From Epiperipatus broadwayi (Eukaryota; Onychophora; Udeonychophora; Euonychophora; Peripatidae): a stretch of 64,000 bases of DNA. Shown here in pieces: positions 46,758 through 57,565 of the stretch. How positions within the stretch are numbered: position 1 is the first letter of the stretch; the number at the start of each line of letters is the position of its first letter. Made by a program: the position numbers and the translations under genes. The stretch covers positions 312,001 to 376,000 of the forward strand of contig JAQFVV010006271.1 in the NCBI GenBank assembly GCA_028023455.1. Reading direction: 5' to 3'. The notes beneath the pieces were generated by a model, which was not told where the DNA came from, ran no database searches, and worked only from the letters and a program-made list of their open reading frames with translations.

Positions 46758-46919
46758 ATTAAAAAACATCACATGACCACTATCTAGTCTGGGGATATTG
46801 GATGAGTAGGCACTAGATAGGGATTTTATGCACAAGCCTTCTGGCATCCATTGATTACTCTGGTTGGCACAGGGTGGCACTTCTGTATGGAGAGTTTTGC
46901 CTTGTTTATTAAAAAACAT
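46758..46919 (+). repeat. Short insertion of the Penelope-palindrome core with 12-bp target duplication
   Basis: ATTAAAAAACAT at 46758-46769 and 46908-46919 bounds a 138-bp insert. The insert begins CACATGACCACTATCT and contains GGGGATATTGG, GAGTAGGCACTAGATAGGGA, TGATTACTCT and GAGTTTTGCCT. All of these occur in order at the centre of the palindrome at 21.13-21.34 kb, but the left-hand stem is missing. It therefore shows the plain, non-palindromic form of that sequence. Confidence 0.8.
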
Positions 46920-48564
46920 TTGAGTAATAATTTAATTAAGAAGTATATAAATTTATTATTGTATATAAGTTTTTTTTTTTTTTTAGGAAGGAGATGTTTA
47001 ATTTGCTAAGAGCATATCTTAGCATACAGCCTATGAACTATAACAAATTTATTATTCTATTAAAGAGGCGATTTTAAATCATATAATGGTTAACACAGCA
47101 AATCCCAAATAGTTAATTTTTTCCAAAGCAATATATGTGCTTGAAATTACAAGTAGCCAATTTAATATCAATTTAATATTGCCTTGTTTATATATTATTT
47201 TACTCTTATCAATTTTCATCGCAAAAAGAAACAAAATAAGAATTGGTAGCATTATTTTTGTTAACAATTTGATTTCTATACAATACATACATTTTAATAA
47301 ATAGTTATTAATGTTAAAATTATTCTATATTCTTTTAATTACTTTTAAATTTTGATCCACTTTTTATCAGATAACTTTATAAAAAACTTGTAATACAAAA
47401 ATAATAACACCCACAACCTCCTAAATTACTAAAGATGTTGACACATTATATGATTTACAACAGAGCTATGGATTTTTTAAAGACAGCTAGCTATTAAGAA
47501 ATATTATAAAGAAATTTATAGAGATTCCAACCAGGATATAATTTTACTAATAGCTTTATTAAATCTTTCAATTTGGTTACTGTATGTATATACTTGATTA
47601 TCCACTAACAATATAATTCATGTTGCAAACAAAAATGATCCTTTCTCTACTATAGTATCATCTAAGCTTGATATATCAATTGTTACCAGTGATTACTTAA
47701 GTTCATAAGAAATGGTACTAAACTTAAAAAGAAAAAAAAACTCTTTTTATTAATAATAATATCGTGAATTAATTAGTTATAGGTTTTGTATGCCATAACT
47801 ATATAGACAAGAAGCAGTTAAATTTCATTTCTAATACAGATAATTGCAGTTATCATGGGTAATCTTTAATTTAATAATGAATCTCCGGTAATATCTAAAA
47901 ATATTAAATCTGACTTAGCTGTAGAACTTCGTAAAAGAAATTTTAGGAGGGCTCATAAAAAGTTTATTTTTTGTATTATAATTCTTCAGTTGTTTGGAAG
48001 GATTTTTGATTGAATATTCAAAAATTGGATCTTAATTTAAGATTATCTTAAATGGCCTAATCTATTTACATTTGATATTATTACTTACTTTGAGAATATT
48101 TTTGTAAGGTTTTCTATCTTCTGTTATCTGGGGCAAAAATAAAAATATGTAAAAAAATGAAAAACCACAGCAGGGATGTGAACTTATGACTTATTGTGCA
48201 GTAGTAATATTTCCAAGGTAATATTTAAAATGGAAAATTTATGTTTGGTCATTGCCAAAAGAAGTCTATCATATAGACTTTGTTTTCCCAATTGTGAAAC
48301 ATGTTAGTGTTGTAACTTGAAGTCATATCTTTGTAAAATCTTGTCCAATTATAACTCAATATCAAATGTGCAGACAAATAAAATACTTTAATGAATTAAA
48401 TGAACCTCATAGTGTAACTCTACTTTTTAGATAATACACTTTTTGATCAGATTACAATTCATAGCCTATACAAATAAACATTAACATGAGGAATATGATA
48501 AATAAGAGCAACCCCACTTTTCAATGTCATCTTTATTAAAATGGAGCAATCACTGAATACTATC
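46920..48564. other. AT-rich stretch, no gene seen
   Basis: Possible distant repeat relationship with 42.6-43.0 kb (see there). Otherwise nothing is supported. Confidence 0.4.
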
Positions 48565-48795
48565 TGCCTTAGAGCACTTAGATCTCATTACAAGATCAGT
48601 TTTTGGTTTTTATTTTTATCAGGGACATTTGGAATTTGAAGCTGAAAGTAATGCAATTACGTATTCAGCAACTATCTTTAATTTCATGCTAATATTCAAG
48701 TTAGAACCTAAAATTCAACTCAGCCTAAGATTTTAAATCAAAGTCAACTTTCTTGAACATCACTGATTACTCAAGCTTATAGTATCCGACATAGG
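48565..48795. repeat. Dispersed repeat, copy 1
   Basis: It shares CCTAAGATTTTAAATCAAAGTC or a near match with 50.66 kb, and the ATCACTGATTACTCAAGCTT end with 51.74 kb and 55.92 kb. The TGATTACTC motif also occurs in the Penelope-palindrome core. The family is undefined. Confidence 0.45.
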
Positions 48796-48807
48796 AATTA
48801 TGTAGTA

Positions 48808-48884
48808 ATTATTATTATTATTATTATTATTGTTATTGTTGTTATTATTATTGTTATTATTATTGTTGTTGTTGTTGTTGCTGT

Positions 48885-48915
<31 letters not shown>

Positions 48916-48955
48916 ACTACTACTACAACAACTACTATTATTATTATTATTATTA
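48808..48955. repeat. Compound trinucleotide microsatellite
   Basis: A run of (ATT)n, (TTG)n, (CTG)n, (CTA)n and (TTA)n triplets with mixed edges. On the minus strand it creates an 83-codon frame of Asn and Ser runs, which is only the translated repeat. Confidence 0.95.
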
Positions 48956-50529
48956 ACAACATTCCTAGCCAGGGGAAGATATTTGCAGCTAATAACGAAT
49001 TGAAGTATCAAAATAAATGGACTAAACTGGAATCATATATATGTATATATTGAATTAAATATTTTTCATGGATTGTTATTATAATAAACAGAAACAAGGA
49101 AAGTATATCCATGTAATCAGAGATAATTTTTTGCTTATGCATGTTACCAGGAAATTACCAACTACTACTAATTAATAATTCTTCCTAAAATTAAACAAGT
49201 TTTTTCATTAATCTATAATAGCTCTTTTATTAAGACATGTATACATATAATCACAAATAAAACAGCAAATGACATAGTTCACTAAAAATCCTGGATGTAA
49301 ATCTGTTGGAAAAAGAGCATCTATAACAAAAAAATATAGTATTCTGAAAAAGTATTAATAATTATTCGTTTAACAATACACTTACACTGGCCCAATTAAA
49401 TATATGTTTTTAAAAAAAAAATAAGAAAAAAGAATAAAATTACATTTTTTTAAAATAGTTACATGGAGTATTTTTATATTTTTTGTTAAAATATATAAAT
49501 GTTATAGAGGTTTTTTTTTTTTTTTTAATTTCTTTACATTAAGTATTCGTCTACAGTTTTTATATAAATAAATGATTTTTATACAACATTGTGTTTGAGA
49601 ATTGGGGAAAATTTAAGATATTTGAATCTTGCAGCATTTTTTTTTTTTTTTCATTTTTAACTTTAGGAAAAATAATTTAACAGGATTGATAATAGATTTT
49701 TTGTTATTGCATTCTTTCAATCTTTCTTTTCTTTGGTAATAATCTGCTTTCAGAAATAGAACATGTTTACCATATAGAAGTTTTGCAAAAAATCATAAAT
49801 GAGGATTTTATATAATGCATTAAATTGGAGGAAGTTTAAATTATATATATATATGTGTGTGTGTTTATTTTTTCTAATTATATCCCATTTTAATACTGTT
49901 GGAATTTTAAAAATTCTATATATACTGTAAGTCAATATTTTTTCGTAAACTCTGCTGAAAGAGTCTGAGTGAGTGGAGTGAGGCATTGGGCAGTGAAAAT
50001 GACAGGGAGACTATGATCCCTAGTGTATATATATATTATTAAAGATGGTTGTATTGAGTTCAAAGGTTTATGCTAAAATGGAATTAAAAGTATTTCTTTA
50101 ATACATAACTGTACTGCTTTCAACTTTAAAGTCCAAAGTCTCATTACTAAAAAGAAAATTCCAAAAGCTGGTCTGGAAATGAATATTTAAATGCACTAAG
50201 TCTAGCATGAATAGCAATAGAGAAGATGCATAATATATTGTATGAATTTGGGGAATTAAATAATATGGGATTATTGTCATTTGAGCGATATGATATTATG
50301 TACTTTTCATGGCTTTAAGTACTTTATTTATATGTTATATGAGATATTAATAAAGAATGAATAAATGATTGATATACTGAAAATGTTCTCTCTCAAGAAA
50401 CTAGTCTTTTCCATAAGAAATTGCTTAATATTAGTTTAGACATTGTTTAAACATTATCAAAAGCAGATACCTTCACTCTATTCTAATGTCATCATACTTA
50501 AACTTAACTACTCAAAGGATGATATAGAT
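48956..50529. other. AT-rich stretch with an old repeat of 0.47-0.59 kb
   Basis: Bases 49095-49230 match 470-590 in order (CAGAGATAAT, TTACTAA-like, CAA.TTTTTTCATTAA, CTA.AATAGC.CTTTT). No gene is supported. Confidence 0.45.
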
Positions 50530-51780
50530 CTAAAATTATGTCCATCTCCAGAACAGTTTCTGTCTCTTGCTTTTGTTGTCAGGATTAAGATTCAAAGCTG
50601 GAATATAAATTGCAGCCACATATTCCCCTATTTTATTCATGTTAATAGTTTAAAATTCAATAAAATCCTAAGATTTTAAGCCCAAGTTAATTTTGTTGCA
50701 TAGTTAAATAGATCTGAAACCAGGATAGTTTGTATATATTTTAGAGGGATTGGTTTTATTTTAATTGTAGGCCCCCTTCTACTGTATGGCTAGCAATGTT
50801 AATAACAATAGCAATGCCATATCATTTGCTTATATGTTTAATTATACATTACTGGGAGCAAATGTCTTCATCTTACTTCAAATATTACAACAAACAGCTC
50901 TATATTAAGGTAAAAAAGACCTGTTCCTGAAAGCATGTAAAAAAATATTGCAATATTGATGTTGTAAGTTTAAACATAATATAATTCACTCACAGAGAAT
51001 ATACAGAAATTTGATGAAGATAATGGTGGTGGTTCCTCGTAATATTATTAAAAAGAGTTCAATCCATATCCTATACTAAAATTGTTTAAAAATGAAAAAT
51101 CAAAAAAAGAAAAATAGTAGAGGATAAAAAATAATATTAAAATTAATAAAAATCAAAAAGGTGTTGTATATTTGACAGAAGAGTTTCATTCAACATTTTA
51201 TAGCATTTAAAATCTATACTGTTCCATAAAAAAAAATTAAAAAAATCATTTAATTAATTTCTCATACGATAGTATTTGTATTTCTATGAGACTCTGGTAG
51301 CAGATTGAACGTAAGAGTTTCAGAAAAAGACAAAACAATGATTTTTTTAAAGCTTCTCTGATTAAAATTAATCTTGGAATTTTTACTTCCAAATCCTGCA
51401 TGATATTATTATGCCAAAATATATAGGATATGTTGCTACTATGATTTTTGTTCTTTCAAAAATGCACTTTAATGCTAACAACAACAAATCACTTAATTCT
51501 CCAGCTCACATAATATAAGATAAAACAAGTCTGTCTTCTGTAGTGCCATCTACTGCAAGTTTGAATAATCAATAATCAGTAGATGCCTTATTGCATTTTA
51601 AATTCTTAGCCTCAAACCAGATTCTAATTTTTGTATTTATCACTGAAGCTTGGGATTCAATTCTAAGCACTGTTGATGAAAGCAAAAACCACAAACTCGT
51701 TAAAGAATGTGATTTAAAATCTAAAAAGGTATCTAATCACTACTGATTACTTGAACTTACATTTTATAGCACTGGAGTAG
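50530..51780. repeat. Dispersed repeat, further copies
   Basis: Copies at about 50530-50700 and 51590-51780 are related to 48565-48795 through short shared blocks (CCTAAGATTTTAAGCCCAAG; CACTACTGATTACTTGAACTT). The sequence between them shows no gene. Confidence 0.4.
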
Positions 51781-52351
51781 AGAGTTACTCTTGTTTTATT
51801 GTTGGTGATAAATAGGGCTTAGTTATATTTATTGAAGTATCTCTAAATATTGTGATATTATAATAAATTAGGTTTTAAAAATGTAAAGCATAGACAGACT
51901 GTTCATTATGCATTAATTCAAACCTATTTTTTGACACTTTTAAATAAGTTTATATAGTGTCACAAAAACTATATTTTCTGCAGTGCATATACATCACCTG
52001 AAACACTTGAAAAATTTAAAAATCATATAAAAATGCACTTATTCGTTTGCTGAATGAATTGTGTGATACTTATTGATTTTAAACTCCACACAACATATAA
52101 AACCAAAATACTTGCAATTCTACATTAAAAGTTCATTTTCAAAAAAAACAAACCAAAACAATCAAAACATGTCATAAGCTTTTAATGTCAATATTAAAAA
52201 GAAAGACATGATTAGAGTTTAATATTCATAATACATTTTATTTTTAAAAAGTTAAATTTATCCTTAAACGGTGTGCAGCTGCATATAATTGTAATAAATT
52301 TATTATACACTAAAGATTTATCTTCAGAATGTCAACAGAAAAAAAATACTA
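51781..52351. other. AT-rich stretch, no gene seen
   Basis: No supported feature. Confidence 0.5.
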
Positions 52352-52492
52352 GTATAACCATCATCTTCAAGAAGTATAACAACTACCCTTTCTTATTGCA
52401 TTGCCAAATGTATACCATATAATACTAAATTGTCCATGCACTTTACTACTGTTATACAATGTTTTATTCACCACCCTTTTCTACAGTTTACA

Positions 52493-52521
52493 GTTTCGAT
52501 TGCCCCAGCAATCTTCGTCAG
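52493..52521 (-). ncRNA. Hammerhead-like core, intact boxes
   Basis: The minus strand reads CTGACGA, A, then helix GATTGC-TGGG-GCAATC, then GAAAC. This is the CUGANGA - helix II - GAAA order of a hammerhead ribozyme, with all listed box bases kept. One extra A sits between the first box and the six-pair helix, which is not canonical. I could not identify a cleavage triplet with pairing stems I and III, so activity is unproven. Confidence 0.45.
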
Positions 52522-52575
52522 AACTTTATATCTCCTAACCTCAACTGCTTTTTTGAGGGTAGGAGATATAAAGTT

Positions 52576-52604
52576 CTGAATAAGATTGCTGGGGCAATGC
52601 AAAC
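52576..52604 (+). ncRNA. Hammerhead-like core, decayed copy
   Basis: The inverted partner reads CTGAATAAGATTGCTGGGGC then AATGCAAAC. The helix is kept but the first box (CTGAATA) and the GAAA box (GCAAAC) are mutated. Confidence 0.4.
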
Positions 52605-52780
52605 TGTAAAAAAGAATGGTAAATAAAACATTGTGTAACAGTAGTAAAGTGCATGGACAATTTAGTATTTATATGGTATAACCATCATCACTTGTACATG
52701 AGATCACAATTTTAAAACCGACTGACAAAAAGAACTATTATGAATTTTCTGCCTTATGTAAATGCAAAATTTTATCATAA

Positions 52781-52882
52781 TCAAGCATTTCTGCTTTCGA
52801 GGCTGCTACCCTGTATATTCTGTGTGCTAACACAGAAACAGCGCCTCTAGCGGCCATCATGTACATCGGGTAAAACTACCAT
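52781..52882 (-). repeat. Solo copy of the LINE-bounding terminal repeat
   Basis: CAAGCATTTCTGCTTTCGAG, then GCTACCCTGTATATTCTGTG, AACACAGAAACAGCGCC, TCTAGCGGCCATC and finally AACTACC. It matches the boundary repeats at 56.66 and 61.1 kb and the solo copy at 17.1 kb. It is the copy with the clearest CACAGAAACAGCGCCTCTAG core. Confidence 0.8.
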
Positions 52883-53139
52883 TTTTTGTATTTAATTATT
52901 TTTTTAAAGCATTCTTCACTGCCTCTAACAAATTTACCAAGAATATTATAACAAGCAATATTTTAACAGCATTTACTATCTGTTTTATTAGATTCCATCT
53001 TTATTACCATATTAAATTCTTTTCACTTATAAATACAATTTTTATTATTATTACAAAATTATAAGTAATAAATTTAAGTCCTTTTTACTTTTTAAATGTT
53101 TTCCATTTTATGTTGTATTTAACTAACTATTCATTTTCA

Positions 53140-53230
53140 AAAATTTCATGAATCTATTGAAGGGACTTGAACCTAGATTTTTGACATAATGTATTATCCA
53201 TAATGATAAATTACCACCAAAAATTATGAA
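53140..53230 (-). repeat. tRNA-like segment (decayed)
   Basis: On the minus strand GGTGGTAATTTATCATTATG is followed by a B-box-like AGGTTCAAGTCCC. No complete cloverleaf, so probably a SINE relic. Confidence 0.4.
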
Positions 53231-53542
53231 GTGTTGTCGCTTGTGGTTGTAATACTTTACAACTTGTTTTCCATTAATCTTTATATAGAGAATATAAAAC
53301 AGATACAAATAAAAAAATAAATTCTTCATATAACATTTTAATTTTTGATGTGTCAAACAAGTTATTCTTCACTGAAAAAAAAGCCAACATATTTTGTGTC
53401 AATTATAAATTTATATTATGCTTTATTAACTTTTAAAAAGATATATATATATGTGACACATATAAAAAGATTTATTTCATTTACATAATACATTTCTTTC
53501 TAAATAAAACTAATCAATTAAACATTATAAAATTACTGAGTT

Positions 53543-54125
53543 CTTAAACAATGAGCATTGCCAATTGCTCAATAAGCTTTGTGATAAATGCTTAGCCAGA
53601 GAAAGCATTTAAAATATCTCTGTCAGGAACCCCCCCCCCCAATCTCTGACCATGGTTTTGTACTTTGGCACTCCTCAGAGAGGCGCTAGGGTAGCTTCAG
53701 ACACTAGAACTAAAAATACCAACTGAAAGCCAGAATTTATCTAAAAGCTATATATTGAGTGGAAAATCTGACATTTTCAGACACATGTCTTCAAACCCAG
53801 TTATCCAACTCAAATAGTTATATGGGGGCTGAGAGATCTTCAGCCATACCATATATTAGTAGTCTTAGCAATATAATATCGCATAAGACTTAAGGCAGAG
53901 ACTATAAATAGTCAAAATAAGAGTCATAGATTACATGACCCAATTCTCTTAAGCTTGTAAGATATAAACAATGAGCATTGCCAATTGCTCAACAAGCTTT
54001 GTGATAAATTATTAGCCAGAGAAAGCATTTACAATATCTCTGTCAGGAAACCCACCCCCAAACCTCTGACCATGGTTTCACGCTTTGCCACTCCTCAGAG
54101 AGGTGCTAGTATAGCTTCAAACACT
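53543..54125 (+). mobile_element. TRIM-like element: 163-bp direct terminal repeats
   Basis: 53543-53705 and 53963-54125 are direct repeats exactly 420 bp apart with few differences (AACAATGAGCATTGCCAATT, AAGCTTTGTGATAAAT, AGCCAGAGAAAGCATTTA, CTCTGACCATGGTTT, CACTCCTCAGAGAGG, GTGCTAG). They flank a 257-bp interior without an ORF. ACTGAGTTC lies just before the first repeat (53535-53543) and overlaps or follows the end of the second (about 54123-54131), consistent with a target duplication. Size and layout fit a miniature terminal-repeat retrotransposon, but no primer-binding site or polypurine tract was recognised. A tandem duplication is the alternative. Confidence 0.6.
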
Positions 54126-55039
54126 GAGTTCCTTCTTTACTATTAAGAAATGATAACTGTTTTTTGTGTATATGTGGTGATGATAATGTGCTGTCACTTA
54201 GTAAGTGATACATCTTCAAACATTTGTTCTGTTAAGATTATTTTGCTGCATTTGATTCAGGCAGTGTTGCAAATTGCATTGTATTCTGCTATATTTCTGT
54301 TGGATGACTTGGCTTTTCTTTGATTAAGCCTTTTTAAAGACAAAAAAATGTTAATCATGAGAACATTTCCACACTTATCATTGTGCTTCCCAAGCGATTA
54401 AGTAAATTTCATAAAATTTTAATTCACTTTTAAGCAATAATAACTGGATTTTAATCACTTTGTATATCTTGAGATTATCATAGGCATTAATGTTTAAAAA
54501 TATTCAAATTCTTACAGATCGTAATAATCTAAGTCTAATAAAATATTCAAATACTTTCAGCCCATGATAGTCCAAATCTTACAACCATACAAAACTGTTG
54601 GTCACTTTGCATTATAAAGATGAGTACTTGTGGATCCAAAACATTGAGAATAATGTTTATTTTTTTATTGTAAATTACATGAAATTATCATGCAGTGATT
54701 AATATATCTGGAAGTTCAAATTTGGACTCCATTTTAAGATTTTTCTTTTAGATATCCATTCAGTAATTGCATAAATAAATAACTTCAGTTAGAAAGTGAA
54801 TGGGAAAATAAAATCACTAAAAAATTTTTTATGTATTATAGCTTAATAAACAAATAAAGGAATGATATTTCCTTATTAAAAAATGTAATATTTTAAATGT
54901 TCAAAAAAATGTCTAATTAATACCGGAAATAATGTTAGAAATATTATAAAAAAAAAAAAAAGGCAAAAGTTCGGGTCAGACTTAAGAAAGAACTTTATTA
55001 AATGTTTTGAATCTTATGATTTTACATAAAACAAAAACT
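54126..55039. other. AT-rich stretch, no gene seen
   Basis: No supported feature. Confidence 0.5.
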
Positions 55040-55170
55040 AAGGCATAAACGATGGAATAGTTTATTGTTTGGGAGTTCCAGCAATGGAAATGGTAAAATG
55101 CGGGAATCGTAATCTATGATCCTTGAATTCCAGAGTCTGACATTCATTACACTATTTGAATAACGAAGAT
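55040..55170 (-). repeat. tRNA-derived SINE, family 2
   Basis: On the minus strand it reads GTGTAATGAATGTCAGAC, a B-box-like GATTACGATTCCCGC, then GCTGGAACTCCCAAACAATA and AACTATTCC, the family 3' end. A run of about 11 G lies next to it at 55195-55206. Confidence 0.55.
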
Positions 55171-56648
55171 AATAATAAAAATCCTGGATGTTGAGGGGGG
55201 GGGGGGAGATAAATAGCTGAAACATTTTTTTTTAAAAAAAGTATTTATTTTAAAAATTTATAGACTGAGAAAGTACATTTGGACCGAGTATATACTTTCA
55301 GGTAAAGAAAATAAGAAAGTCTTATTGGAGAGAATAGAACAACTGAAAGGATGAGAAATGGAAGAAAAAGTTGTCTGATAATTAATAAAAAGAATAAATT
55401 ACTTATATATGTCTGAAAAGTAAAAAAGTAACAGAAATTAAAGAAGTTAGAGTAAGTTAATGCATAAATCTTCCTAGTGGCCTATAATAATTTATGATTA
55501 TACATATATAGAGAAAAAGAATCTCTTCAATCTATCCTAGAACCAGACACAAATAGTATAGTACTATAATATCCCAATCCCCAGACTGGTTTTGGAATTC
55601 ACAGATAACATTAATATTTACTAAGGCAATAAACCTAAAGCATGGGCGGTTGAAAATGTGAAGGTAGGGACCTCTACAGGTCTTAACCACAAGCTTACAT
55701 ATCTAGCAGCCAATTTTTACTCTCTTATAATGTTCAAGCTAATAGCTCTAAGCTTTTGAATTCAGGTTAACAATATAAGCTTGAATAGCATGAAAGTATA
55801 AAAAGTGTCTGCTGGGTGCATTAGTTCCAGACATAAATCTGGTCTTTACTAACACAAAAACATCAAAAAACCTGTCTAGGACTAAGAATATTATATGTGC
55901 TATACCATCTGATAGTTGTTGATTACTCAAGCTTATAGTTGAGAGCTCTAGAATAGATGAGAGAGATTTACTCTTGGAAGCATATAAATGACCATTTGAA
56001 ATAATTGATATTGTTGTTGATATATATATACTATAATGCAATTCATGTGTGCCCCCTGTATACTTACTTTAATTTACATGAATTTCATAAGCTAGGTTTA
56101 ATTGGTAGTACAATCAATCAAGCAAATACATTTAGTATGAATGTCTTAACTAATAATATTGATCAGATTGGGGCTTCATTACATCTGAATAATTTAAATA
56201 TTAACACCAGCCACATTTTCCGAACATTATTTCCCATAAAATCAGTTCAAATAAGATAGTCCTTCCTCAAACACTATAAATATTTTTATTTATATCTATT
56301 ATAAAAAACCTAAGGCACTACTTCCGTAATGAGAAACATTCATAGGACTTTCATATACCTACCTTTTGATATCATATTTCTCCAATTATCCACAATTGAC
56401 ACAGATTAACATGATACTGACTACAGGGTCATCAATTTTATTGAATCAATGAAAGCATATAATTATTTATCTCTAATCTACAAAAAAAATCTTTTGGTAT
56501 CACAACTATTACTACATTTGTGCAAGAATGTCACACAATAGAGAATAAAGACTGGTCATAATAATTAACAAAATAATTTGACACAATAAATTATATTTCT
56601 CATGGTTTAATTAATTCCATATATTTATATATTCCATATATTTATATA
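55171..56648. other. Mixed stretch with possible decayed coding
   Basis: About 55780-55960 contains another copy of the GATTACTCAAGCTTATAG repeat. Plus-strand sequence at 56050-56510 gives protein-like stretches (GLIGSTINQANTFSMNVLTN; RTFIYLPFDIIFLQLSTIDT) in changing frames. I do not recognise the family. It may be a decayed transposon protein. Confidence 0.3.
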
Positions 56649-56744
56649 ATAATTTAGGTAGTTGTGGAGAAGGCGCTCGATGGCCGCAAGAGGTGCTGTT
56701 TCTGTGTCAACACACAGAAGTATCCAGGATAGGGGCCAAAAGTA

Positions 56745-57365
56745 GTGATGCTAAAATGTGAGGAGATAAAGGAATTATTGAATAGGAATGATGAGGAAGA
56801 AATAGATAAGGGTGATCAGAAGGTATTAGAAAATGTTATGGATGGAGTAGAAAAAGTAGATTATGAAACAGTATTGATAGGAGATTCACTAATTAGAGAA
56901 TGTGCGGATATAATTGCATGGGAAAATAGAAGTAGATATGTAAGAGTATGTTTTGCTGGAGCTAGAATTAGGGATGTATTAGATAAAGTAAAAAAGAATG
57001 GTAGTAGAGATGTGTATGTTATGGTAGGGACTAATAATTTATCAGAATTATCAGAGAGAATAATGGATGAGTATGTAGATTTGATTAGGAACTTGACTAT
57101 GATTAAAGGAAGAGTAGAAGTAGATGGATTATTACCAAGATTTGATAAGAGATATTTGTTAGATAGGGCATGCTCTATAAATGAGAGATTGAAAAAAATT
57201 GTGTGAGAGAAATAATGTTATGTTTGGGGATGTGTGGGGTTGTTTTATTGGAAAGAGGGAGTTATATAGTAAAGATGGGTTGCATTTAGGAAAACAAGGA
57301 AGTGAAGTTTTAGGAAGTTTGATTTATGAAGAATTTTTTTCGGGGAAACTTATAAAGGGGGGGGG
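56745..57365 (+). pseudogene. LINE ORF1 with SGNH/GDSL esterase-like domain
   Basis: The first frame (56745-57206, 153 codons) gives block I TVLIGDSLIRE (nucleophile Ser in GDS), block II FAGARIRDVL, block III VMVGTNNL (G-x-N) and DGLLPRFDKRYLLDRACSIN. After a frameshift near 57199, CERNNVMF and DVW lead to block V DGLHLGKQGSEVLG (Asp and His of the catalytic set). Catalytic residues S, G, N, D and H are thus all present across two frames. Esterase ORF1s occur in CR1/L2-type and related LINEs, and their role in retrotransposition is not settled. The frame ends in a G-rich tract at 57357-57367. Confidence 0.8.
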
Positions 57366-57565
57366 GGAATTGTAATATTATTAAAAAGAAAAAGAATGGA
57401 TGGAATATAAGAAATAAACAAAATGAATTTGATTTAATTAAATATAAATATAGATATGGAGAAGGAATGGGTTTGTAAAATTAATGGTAAGAAAGTAATT
57501 TATAAATGTAATCGAGAAGAAAGAATTAAAAGAATTTATAAAAGAGTAGTTAGGAAAGAATAAAT

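Larger units (their letters stand above)
52352..52689. repeat. Fold-back insertion G with hammerhead-like cores
   Basis: The 14-bp direct repeat GTATAACCATCATC at 52352-52365 and 52676-52689 bounds the insert. The unpaired leader is 52366-52410, the left arm 52411-52542 and the right arm 52556-52675, with a loop of only about 13 bp. The arms match from ACCATATAATACTAAATTGT, CATGCACTTTACTACTGTTA, through ATTGCCCCAGCAATCTT to AACTTTATATCTCCTA. Each arm has a hammerhead-like core. The right target duplication abuts the right arm. Confidence 0.93.

Noticed and set aside
42640-48100. Protein-coding repeat pair at 42.6 and 47.5 kb
   Set aside because: Similarity is in short words only, all frames contain stops, and I could not build a convincing shared protein.
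48760-49011. Minus-strand 83-codon frame with long Asn and Ser runs
   Set aside because: It is the translation of a trinucleotide microsatellite, with no conserved flanking protein.
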